Source: Chara braunii | Taxonomy: Eukaryota > Streptophyta > Charophyceae > Charales > Characeae | DNA: 24,327 bases | Assembly: GCA_003427395.1 (NCBI GenBank) | Contig: BFEA01000712.1 | Coordinates: 557,629-581,955 of the forward strand | Direction: 5' to 3' | The notes under the pieces: model-generated | Database searches by the model: none | Told to the model about the DNA's origin: nothing | Seen by the model: the letters and a program-made list of their open reading frames with translations, nothing else | Made by a program: the position numbers and the translations under genes | Shown: positions 16,939-24,327 of the stretch, one piece after another | Numbering within the stretch: the first letter of the stretch is position 1 | How the letters are laid out: every line of letters begins with the position of its first letter

Positions 16939-18774
16939 TCACTCTAGGCTCATCCGGACCCCCAGTCGTGGCCATCGTCCCTTGACATATTCTTCTATTT
17001 CGGTAGCGCTCCTGAAGTACCCCACCCTTTCCTCAGGAAAATTTGCGGCGTCTTCACACTTTTCACGGTCGTTGTCCCTTAATCGTTCCCACTCGGCTAG
17101 ATCCCAATCTTCTTCCCCGTAGTCTATGTCCTCGTCGTTTACTGCCTCTGTCCCTTCGTAGTACGTCCGGAGTTCGTAAAACCCAATGAGTGAACCTTCC
17201 CTAACCGACGAGTCGTATCCAGGAGTCCCGTATAACTCGGCTATACCAGCTAGGTGGCTCGGCGGCTCCCTCAGGGCTTTATCCAAAGCGGTCCAGAACT
17301 CGGCCGGTTGATCAAACCTCGGTGCCTCTCTAAGATCTCTAGGTGAAATAGCTCTAATTAGCTCAACCAATTCCAGAGCCGACTCCCCGAACCTGGGCCC
17401 TTCCTTCCAGAGCGCGTAGTAGGCGTGATCTTCGTCACTGCTCCTCAAAAGGTTTCTAATCTCGAGGAAAGCTCGGTAGACCTCAATAAGGCGGCCAAGT
17501 CCCCTTAGAAATCCTTCCAAGACGAAACTCGGGACGGGCAGCCTCAAAGCTTGTTCGGGTTGGGGCAAGAACCCTTCTCTAGCCAGTTGAAGCGAGACCA
17601 CTACCGACTTATAGTCCCTGTCGTAGCAACGTTCCTTCCCCCTTAGCTTGTCGACCACTTCCTGCACTATGCGTCGCGCTGTTACCTCGTCTACCCAAGT
17701 ATGAGAGTCGAGACTCGGAATTACCCCTAAAACCTGATCCCAGCGACTTCGTTCTACGGCTTGGAAAACTATGTCCGCTAGAACGGAAGACTGATAGTAG
17801 AGGAAGTCTCTGACCGATAATTCCAGGGATTCTTCTATTAGCCTGCCTCTCCTGTCGGACTCACACCCTACCTGGGGCACGACCAGCAACCAGACCCCCG
17901 GCCTCAACGGGATAGATCTCCACTCCTTATCTACTTTATCCAGATATCCTCGCCTAACAGCTTGCCCAAGCAAGGTAAATTCCACCCAATCTTCTCCAAT
18001 GAACTCGGGTTCCCTATAGTCGAAGTGACAAAGCTCAACTGGGTGCTCTATCTCGTCGTGAGGCATCCAGTCGTCCACGGAGCTCCCGTCTAAAATCCGG
18101 CCCCTGTCTATCTCCCCACTTGTCTCCGCTCTCCTTACCTCGTCTCTGACCCTAAACACGATTCTGCGCAACTGTCTACGCGTGGGAATTGCTCGGTGTA
18201 GACAGTAGGTAAGTAACCAGGCTNGCTCGACGGTAGTTATCCTGAACNNCGTCGCCCTCTGCACTACAGCTNGTAGCCTCTGATGTCTCNCCTCATCGCC
18301 AAAGACTACTNCTGTGAGGAATCTAGGAANGATAACCGCTCTCACAGANGTAGCTCTAGGCAGCTCCCAGTNGTACGCAAAANGCACCGTGTAGAAGGCT
18401 ACCGAGTCGGCTNCACTCCTCTNCACAAACTCACTGAACACTCTCGCACCGAATCTACNTGCTAATGATGTNAGGCATAAGAGAGTGTGACAACGACGGG
18501 CAGTCTCTATCACTAGATACCTCCACTCCTGGTCTGAGAGATATAATCTAACNTTCACTTCTGCGCGAAGGGGTTCGCTAGCCCTGNCCCTTCTAACACA
18601 CACTCTAGGCTNCGCCTCAATTCTCACCCACAGGAAGACGCCCTCGCGTATGACTAGACCTCGCTGTTCGGACGNCCTATACTTGCTCGATCCTTCCAAA
18701 GGAAGACTAATGATGTCACAGAAGCCGCTCCNTTCAACGAGATGTATTNGANACTCCGATTCGATGTAAACCAT
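16939..18774 (-). CDS. Unrecognised large protein, 611 residues (N-terminal third has ambiguous bases)
   Basis: This is the longest uninterrupted frame in the window, with ATG at 18774 and stop at 16939. The N-terminal third contains about 20 undetermined residues because of N bases. The middle is rich in Arg, Val, Leu and Glu, for example FLYYQSSVLADIVFQAVERS and FLRGLGRLIEVYRAFLEI. The last 80 residues are strongly acidic (NDEDIDYGEEDWDLAEWE) and then end with a basic patch. No RT, integrase, protease, helicase or kinase motif is visible. Survival of 611 codons without a stop argues for a recently functional coding sequence. It could be a structural (Gag-like) protein of an undescribed element or a lineage-specific host gene; the sequence cannot decide. 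Confidence 0.5.
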   Translation of the reverse strand: MVYIESEXXIHLVEXSGFCDIISLPLEGSSKYRXSEQRGLVIREGVFLWVRIEAXPRVCVRRXRASEPLRAEVXVRLYLSDQEWRYLVIETARRCHTLLCXTSLAXRFGARVFSEFVXRSXADSVAFYTVXFAYXWELPRAXSVRAVIXPRFLTXVVFGDEXRHQRLXAVVQRATXFRITTVEXAWLLTYCLHRAIPTRRQLRRIVFRVRDEVRRAETSGEIDRGRILDGSSVDDWMPHDEIEHPVELCHFDYREPEFIGEDWVEFTLLGQAVRRGYLDKVDKEWRSIPLRPGVWLLVVPQVGCESDRRGRLIEESLELSVRDFLYYQSSVLADIVFQAVERSRWDQVLGVIPSLDSHTWVDEVTARRIVQEVVDKLRGKERCYDRDYKSVVVSLQLAREGFLPQPEQALRLPVPSFVLEGFLRGLGRLIEVYRAFLEIRNLLRSSDEDHAYYALWKEGPRFGESALELVELIRAISPRDLREAPRFDQPAEFWTALDKALREPPSHLAGIAELYGTPGYDSSVREGSLIGFYELRTYYEGTEAVNDEDIDYGEEDWDLAEWERLRDNDREKCEDAANFPEERVGYFRSATEIEEYVKGRWPRLGVRMSLE

Positions 18775-18934
18775 TCCTAAGCAAAATAANAAACGGTTCT
18801 CTCTCAGTATGTCACTCCCTGTGCCACTCTCAGANTGTTGAGCTNANAGACCCCCACGACNGNCCTCCTCTGATCACCCCTGTATCCCTTCAAGACGTCA
18901 ACAGGCCTAGAANAGAACCGCCCTCTGGCGTNTN
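18224..18934. other. Cluster of about 30 single ambiguous bases
   Basis: Single N bases occur every 10-80 positions, only within this stretch. Scattered single Ns differ from a scaffold gap. They suggest a consensus over disagreeing reads, as in a collapsed repeat or a heterozygous tract. They cover the 5' third of the 611-codon frame and its upstream flank. Confidence 0.9.
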
Positions 18935-19831
18935 TCTTCCTACCCTCGTGTCAAGAAGGAGGTCGGATCAATGTGCCATCGTCGCTGGCCTACCTTCCCT
19001 GTCGCGACCTGAGCACGAGCCGGCCAACTCATGTGCTCTAGGGTGGACCGAAGTCACACGCGAATAGGGAGGTGGTGTCTCACTCGTGCATCCTCACTCC
19101 TATCCATGCCTCTACTCGGCCCACCTCAAGCATGGTCTTACATCCCGACTCGTGCTGTGTATTACTCCCCCCTGCTATCCATCAAAATCGGCTAGCCTGT
19201 CTAGTCCCTGCCCAACTCCTTGCAAATCCGGGGCGCTTCTCCCCTCCCCTTCAGTCCCTTCAAGTCGTCCCCTGCTCACGATTCTCTCTCTTAGATTCAA
19301 TATCTGGGTGGACTGACCAAAGGGTAGGGAAAATCAGAATGACATCCCTCGATCACAAGAAAGGCAACAGGAATGAAATACATGAAAGACGAGAAGAAAG
19401 CAGGAATCAGCGAAACCACGACATTCAGAAATCACAATATCACCGGTGAATGTCGATCATAGGTCGATGGGGGTGTCGTTTGCCCACTCGTGCCCATACT
19501 GTCCAACGTCTCACTTGGGCATTCAGACCGCTGGCCAACTGCTTAGCCTCCTCCACCTGCCCAGTCCCAGTCACATCCCTGTCCTGATCCTCTCACATCC
19601 CCGCGGTTACAGGCGGGCCAAAGTCCCGAGAGGCAGCCTTCCCCGTCAACGGCGCCACTCTCGACTGGTAGAAGGGGTCTGTCACCCGCGGGAGGGTCGG
19701 TCGGGGCTCCTGTAACCTGCACAAAACATGTCAGTCCACATCAACGAATACAAGTACCGTAACCGACCGCGACCAATGCAAGAAGAAACTCACGATACAC
19801 TGTCTGGCAGAAATAGTAGAAGTAGTTCCAT
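18780..19831. other. Gene-free DNA upstream of the minus-strand series
   Basis: This is C-rich on the plus strand with recurring CTCGTGC, CATCC and CCCCTGC words, and no frame shows coding character. It is where a promoter or 5' exons of the minus-strand series would lie, but I see no convincing TATA box or splice pattern. A short A/G-rich segment lies at about 19340-19440. Confidence 0.4.
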
Positions 19832-20065
19832 TTAGTCCAAAACAATGGGATGGGAAACACTCGTCATGGCCTCAGCCGTACACATCGCCCCTATATCAGG
19901 AAAGTCCGTCTGAGTCCCTACAGATCTAGTCAACAAACGTCGTCTAATCCTCCCCCCATTTGGGTAACGCCTGTAACGCGCTCGTCGATCCCAAGGAACA
20001 GTGCTCAAACTCTCAGTGTCGGAAGTAGCCTTCCTCGCCCATCGGGGCCAAAGCTCCAGATCCAC
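19832..20065 (-). other. Possible coding remnant, SVGTQTDF-containing
   Basis: A 77-codon minus-strand open frame without an ATG contains an Arg-rich stretch, then RSVGTQTDFPDIG, ending in VSHPIVLD. A (S/T)VGTQTD peptide recurs in assorted low-complexity and retroelement proteins and is only suggestive. It could be an exon upstream of the 611-codon frame or a chance frame. Confidence 0.25.
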
Positions 20066-20105
20066 GGTGACTATAGTTCGGGTGCGCCTCCTCGAAAGCC
20101 TGCTT

Positions 20106-20221
20106 CACAAAAGTACCCGTTCGAAAAGCCCCCTTCGGACGTACCCCTTCAGAAAGCCCTCTTCACGAAAGTACCCCTTCGAGGAGCCCCTTTCGGACGT
20201 ACCCCTTCGGAAAGCCCGCTT
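20106..20221. repeat. 58-bp tandem repeat, two copies
   Basis: Units 20106-20163 and 20164-20221 align over their full length with few substitutions, and a third copy begins at 20222 before decaying. Each unit is itself made of CCCCTTCGGA-like subunits of 13-17 bases. The block merges into the 16-bp array to its right, so both probably come from one expanding minisatellite. Confidence 0.85.
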
Positions 20222-20239
20222 CACTAAGTACCTCTTCGG

Positions 20240-20760
20240 GATAGTGTCCCTTCGGTAAAATGCGGTGAAAGTGTCCGTTCGGTAAAAGAATGATCGCCCG
20301 GTAAAATGTCCGCTCGGTAAAATATCCGCTCGATAAAATGCCCGATCGGTAAAAGTGACCGTTCGGTAAAACGTCCGCTCGGTAAAATCCCCGCTCGGTA
20401 AAATGTCCGCTCGAAAAAATGTCCGCTCGGTAAAACGTCCGCTCGGTAAAGTACCCACCCGGTAAATGTATCCGCTCGGTAAATGTATCCGTTGAGTAAA
20501 CGAGTCCGCGTGGTAAAAGAATCCGCCCGGTAATGTGGCTGCTCGGTAAAATACCCAGCCGGTAAAGTTCGCCCGGTAAATGTATCTGCTCGGGAAATAT
20601 GTCCGCTCAGTAAAAGAGTCCGCCCGGTAAAAGAATCCGCCCGGTAGAGTGTCCCTCCCGCAAGGCGTTGTCCCGGTAAAGTGCTCTTCCATAAAACACC
20701 CCTTCCGTAAAACACCCTGCGGTAAAGTGTTCCCTCTCCCCTCTTCGGTGAAATGCCCCC
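20240..20760. repeat. 16-bp minisatellite, about 30 degenerate units
   Basis: The plus-strand unit is close to TCGGTAAAATGTCCGC. The central part (about 20295-20450) keeps an exact 16-base step with occasional 17-base units, and the flanks are more diverged. Because 16 is not a multiple of 3, successive units rotate through all frames. The minus strand stays open only because the unit lacks stops in that direction. The overlapping 280- and 163-codon minus-strand frames show a 16-residue periodicity for this reason and are not counted as genes. Confidence 0.9.
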
Positions 20761-21380
20761 TTGACCGGATAGCGCCCAAGGTCCGCTCAGACTGATGGCC
20801 TGTCACACGCTCGAAGAGCCCGTTCGGTTCGCGAGAGGTAAAGTACCCGGTGATTCGACGGCCCAAAGGCCCGGCTCGGTCCAGTGGTCTAACCACGCGA
20901 AAAGCCTCTCGCCCGATGTCCGGTTGCGCCTGATAACCCCCGTTCATATAACCCAGACCACACCCTGTCGCCCTACACCTTGTATCCCAAATGGGCCTGA
21001 TTGGGCGCGCACTACCCGCTCCCTAATCTTATCATCCGCGACTGTACGCAGATCCGAGCTTGTCTGTGTACAAACTCCTCCGACTGTTCACCGAGCGCAC
21101 AAATGCGTGCACTGCAACGCTCACGGTACGGCGCCCCCGCTATCCAAGCAAAACCCAAGTACGCGGGTGCTCCCGTCCGCCCGCGTGAACATGTAGATGC
21201 GCAGAGGCGTGGCCCCCATTCAGATCGGCTGGTGCGCGGCCGTGTGCCACACGGACGCTCCGGAGCACACCGTTGCCCCTCCCTTCCTGTCTCGCTGGTG
21301 CGCGGTGGGTGCCCGCTGGCGCTCAGCTCCCCGGCCCCTTCCCGCAGTAGCGCACTGGTGCGCGTGTGCACGCTCTCGCG
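20761..21380. other. Gene-free GC-rich DNA
   Basis: No supportable gene. GC content rises sharply after about 21000. Open frames occur on both strands as expected of GC-rich DNA and show no domains. Confidence 0.4.
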
Positions 21381-21577
21381 CGCTCTTTCCCGACCAGACC
21401 GCGTGGCTCACGCGTGTGCGCGCGCTTAGGCGCGCTGTCTCGACCAAGCCGCGTGGCTCACGCGTGTGTGCGCGCTTAGGCGCGCTGTCTCGACCAACCC
21501 GCGTGACTCACGCGTGTGCGCGCACTTAGGCGCGCTGTCTCGACCAACCCGCGTGACTCACGCGTGTGTGCGCGCGC
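21381..21577. repeat. 50-bp tandem repeat, four copies
   Basis: Units start at 21381, 21431, 21481 and 21531, an exact 50-base step. The shared core is CGACCA-CC-GCGTG-CTCACGCGTGTG-GCGC-CTTAGG. The last three units differ at only a few positions; the first is more diverged. Each unit contains an ACGCGT palindrome. Confidence 0.93.
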
Positions 21578-22640
21578 AAAGCTTCGGTGCCTGATCCTGC
21601 AGAAGCACGAGCGCTCGTGCGGTTGCACGTGATTGCCCATCTCGTCCTGATCAGCAGTGCGTGAACGAGCGGGATCGTGCGCAGCCGTCCCCCCTGTCCC
21701 GTTCCGTAGTGCGCAGGTGCGCGCATGTGCTCCCGCAGGTGCGCGAACATGCGCGCAGTGATGCGCAGTGTCCCCCTATCGGGCCTTCCCTGCAGTCGCG
21801 CGCGGGTGAGCGTGTGTTGGTGCACCCGAGCTCCTCCGCTCTTTCCCACTTGTTGTGTGTGCGTTGGTGTGTGCTCCCTCGCTCTCTCTCATCACCCGCA
21901 GGTGCGTGCGGGTGCGCGCGGTCCCCCTTGCAGATCTCTCCCTATGAGCGCAGGTGCGCTCAGGTGCACGCTATTCTCCCTCGGTTCTTCCCTTCGCGCA
22001 CGGGTGGGCGCAGGTGCGCGCGGCTCCCCCTGCGGCTCTGTCCCTTCACGCGCACGTAGTCTTCGTCCGCGCTTCGTTCGTGCGTGACGTCCCCGAGCGC
22101 GTGACCTTTGCCTGCGCCTCGTCTGTGCGTGCCTAATGTCTCGTGGTGCCCCGCTCCTCTCCTGTGCGTCTGTCCTCTGTACGTGCGAAGTCTCGTCCTT
22201 CTCTCTCTCTCTCCCGTACCTGTCTGTCGTGCGGGCGCTCTTCCTGTGCGCTTCTTGCCGTGCGCCTGAGGTCCGTCTCCCCGTAGTCCCGTGCGCCTGA
22301 AGCTCGCACGTCCCCAATGTCCCGTGCCTGGGCCCGGTTCGACTTGTATGCTCTGCCGGGCCCCTCTCGGAGTACGAACCTTGGTCCTCCTGCGTTCTGT
22401 GGCAGCAGACAACTTGCAGCGCCTCGGTATCGGCCCTATGCCCGAGCCTGATTGGGCCTTCGAAAAGTCCCTGGCGAAAAGGGCCTTCCCATCGGGAACC
22501 GGGCCCCTTGCACCGCCCTGGTATCGCAGTTGTCCCCGAGCCTGTCCCAGGCCTGCTCGGGCCTATGCGGTCCCCACGCAGCAGTGGTACCGCTTTTAGG
22601 GGAAAATCCAGGCGGCCCCCATAAGTGAAAATAGGGCCCA
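21578..22640. other. Extremely GC/CpG-rich degenerate repeat block
   Basis: GCGCAGGTGCGC-type words recur irregularly, for example near 21711, 21739, 21950 and 22011, each followed by a C/T-rich spacer such as TCCCCCT. This looks like a decayed tandem array. Open frames on both strands, including a 250-codon minus-strand frame at 21892-22644, are biased to Arg/Ala/Pro/Thr/Gly and show no domain. I do not call them genes. Confidence 0.5.
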
Positions 22641-22730
22641 TCACTCAATCAATCCTAGGCGAGCCCCGCATCCTAGCGGGACCGCCCCTTCGGAAGAGAA
22701 TTCGACTGGCCCAATGGCCTCTTGCCCGCG

Positions 22731-22966
22731 GTGTCGGCCCGTGCCATGGTCGGTGAGTCCCGGCCGGATAAAGTAGGCCCTTTGTTTGCAGCGTCGGTCC
22801 GCTTCATGGTCGGTGTGTCCCGGCCATGTAAAATAACGTCGAGCGATGATATCTCCGCGCCGTTCTCCGGCATGTCGTCTCACCGCATGGTAGATAATTG
22901 TTGGTAACCCCGTCGGTCCCAGTGTCGGTCCGTCTCATGGTCGATGAAGCCCGGCCAGGTAGAATA
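22731..22966. repeat. About 60-bp repeat around GTCGGTCCG-CATGGTCGGTG
   Basis: Units begin at 22731 and 22791, exactly 60 bases apart. A third recognisable copy begins at 22922, with a badly diverged unit between. Each unit carries TCGG(T/C)CCG, CATGGTCG(G/A)TG and CCCGGCC. It was probably a tandem array that has partly decayed. Confidence 0.75.
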
Positions 22967-23064
22967 CTGTCGAGTGGGGTTGTCGTCGCGTGCCGTCTGA
23001 AAGGAAGTAAAGGGCGGTGTAGCATTGTAGCCGCCTGACAACGGGAGGGTATAGCCCCATATAG

Positions 23065-23472
23065 ACGGAGGACGAGGAGGATGAGGAGGAGGATGTACAA
23101 GAGATCATAGAAATCAGCAGCGGGGATGAGAGGGATGAAATCTTCAGGCATAGGGAAGAGAGGCGGCCTTTGATGCACCAGCCGCGCGATGAGGCCTTGA
23201 GATGGGAGGATGAGTTTGGGCCAACGCCCAGTCATTGGTGTCAACAATGGACCAATGTGATCAGGCACGAGTGGATCATCAAGGCTCGAGAACTTGCAAA
23301 GGCAGGGATGAAAGCCACGCCTTTGGACTTTTTCAGTGAGGCGGAACTACAAGAAATTGTGAAGAAAAGGAGGGAAATCGAGACCTTCCGCCTGGGGGTT
23401 AGAAAGCCTGTCGAGGAACAGGGTGGACAAAGAATCGAGCAAGCTGAGGCACAAGGCAGCAATAAGAACTAG
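23065..23472 (+). CDS. Small unrecognised protein fragment with acidic N-terminus (136 codons)
   Basis: The frame is open from the stop at 23062 to TAG ending at 23472. The first 20 codons are almost all Glu/Asp, followed by VQEIIEISSGDERDEIF and a basic-acidic helical region (WIIKARELAKAGMK, ELQEIVKKRREIETF). The first ATG is at 23173, inside the frame, whereas the acidic part lies upstream. So this may be a 3' exon: the DNA just before it, ATATAG followed by ACGG, fits a 3' splice site. The composition suggests a nuclear or chromatin-associated protein, or the tail of a mobile-element protein. No family recognised. Confidence 0.45.
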   Translation, partial: TEDEEDEEEDVQEIIEISSGDERDEIFRHREERRPLMHQPRDEALRWEDEFGPTPSHWCQQWTNVIRHEWIIKARELAKAGMKATPLDFFSEAELQEIVKKRREIETFRLGVRKPVEEQGGQRIEQAEAQGSNKN

Positions 23473-24180
23473 ATGTTGATTTAGCATTAAACAGGATTCC
23501 TGCTTTTCTGTTTGTAAAGACATGGGATCGACAAGAACGTGTATAGTATGAGTAAACTTGCTAAGGATGAAGTGATAAGAGGACCAGCTAAGACTGTGGC
23601 ACAATAAGTTAGAAGATGGCTTCTGAGGCTACTTTCTGGATGAGCTACCTTTGAAACTAGGTACACGAGACAATGACATGGGGCAGGAGATGAGACTCGT
23701 TGGGAAAGGTGTATTGTGAAATTTTGATGGAATAAGGATTGTGCTTTGAGAAGAGAAACCTTGAGTACAGATTGACGAGCGAACCATGGCATTGAATGTT
23801 GGTCAAGTACAAGAGAGGTTAGGGAACCTATGGGTCAAGGGGCGTGAAGAACACTCCTCCCCTATGAGCCTAATCCAACTGAGTCATGAATGAGTATGAG
23901 AATAGCCGAGACCTGAGTCATTGGAACGAGTGAAAATAAGAGGGGGCGCCCCTGTCTCTTGCTATGGTTGAACGACCGGGCGGGCTAGTGCTGCTTGGGA
24001 TCGCGAGTCCCAATCCGAGTACTAGGCGCTAAGTCGGATGTATGCATGCATAGTACATTGCTTTGAGGATGGATGAGGGGAGCAGCACGCAGAAAACTGA
24101 GATGAGATGGCCACCTTCTAACCTCTGAGACAGAAATGGGATCCGTGTCCTCGAGGCCCACCCCCTCGGACACTAACATT
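23473..24180. other. Gene-free stretch
   Basis: Balanced-composition DNA with no frame, RNA gene or clear repeat that I can support. It could be the 3' untranslated region and downstream flank of the small acidic frame. Confidence 0.45.
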
Positions 24181-24327
24181 GAGAATGGTAAGGAATGACC
24201 CTAACCAAGCTGTTCGACTTGAGAATGAAAAGGAATGACCCTAACCAGGCTGTTCGACTTGAGAATGGAAAGGAATGGCCCCAACCAGGCTGTTCGACTT
24301 GATAATGGAAAGGAATGACCCTAACCA
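24181..24327. repeat. 40-bp tandem repeat running off the window edge
   Basis: Units start at 24181, 24221, 24261 and 24301 with an exact 40-base step and only one to four differences between neighbours. Each reads GA(G/T)AATGG-A, then AGGAATG-CC, then AACCA(G/A)GCTGTTCGACTT. The fourth unit is cut by the end of the window, so the array extends to the right. Confidence 0.95.

Noticed and set aside
20105-20947. 280-codon minus-strand frame, and an overlapping 163-codon frame
   Set aside because: Most of it is the 16-bp minisatellite, which has no stops on the minus strand in any frame, so the openness is automatic. Only about 60 N-terminal residues lie outside the array.
21892-22644. 250-codon minus-strand frame
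   Set aside because: It lies in CpG-rich degenerate repeat DNA where stops are rare on both strands; composition is Arg/Gly/Thr/Pro-rich without motifs.

Overview
The window looks like repeat-dominated nuclear DNA from the green lineage, with no intact host gene that I can name. The evidence is a chromodomain-type Ty3/gypsy element, a plant-type L1 LINE, a TRIM-like LTR pair with an initiator-Met-type primer site, and a Penelope-like element (PLE) with its GIY-YIG nuclease placed before the reverse transcriptase. That arrangement is known in green algae and spike mosses as Chlamys-type. A charophyte such as Chara is my best guess, but it is not proven by the sequence.

Layout. 1-1140 is low-complexity sequence and LTR debris, including an antisense primer-binding-site-like motif at 693-704. 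1140-1418 is a 5'-truncated, divergent PLE 3' end, followed by unassigned AT-rich sequence and a (CTT)n tract. About 2835-5109 is a decayed L1-type LINE ORF2, ending in a hairpin-forming tandem repeat (5142-5320). 5321-5948 is a miniature LTR pair. 6744-8881 (minus) is a 5'-truncated chromovirus: RT thumb/RNase H, integrase, chromodomain. It stops where the PLE begins.

8882-15238 is the centrepiece. It is a PLE bounded by two direct pseudo-LTRs of about 850 bp. One plus-strand frame, opened by ATG at 9909, carries in order a CCHC zinc knuckle, a coiled coil, a GIY-YIG nuclease, a linker with a CxC motif, and a PLE reverse transcriptase. The frame is kept for about 4 kb despite six in-frame stops, then shifts once near the end. 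Each pseudo-LTR carries a hammerhead-ribozyme-like fold (9477-9526 and 14973-15020), each with a different single defect.

15344-18774 (minus) holds a head-to-tail series of open frames (611, 229, about 106, 74 and 109 codons) that I do not recognise; about 30 ambiguous bases fall in and just 5' of its first member. 18780-24327 is mostly non-coding: a 58-bp and a 16-bp minisatellite, a very GC/CpG-rich block with a 50-bp tandem repeat, a roughly 60-bp repeat, a small acidic open frame at 23065-23472, and a 40-bp tandem array running off the right edge.

The recognisable genes are all mobile-element genes and all are damaged. The most novel elements are the gag-like plus GIY-YIG plus RT PLE with paired hammerhead motifs, and the unidentified minus-strand ORF series.
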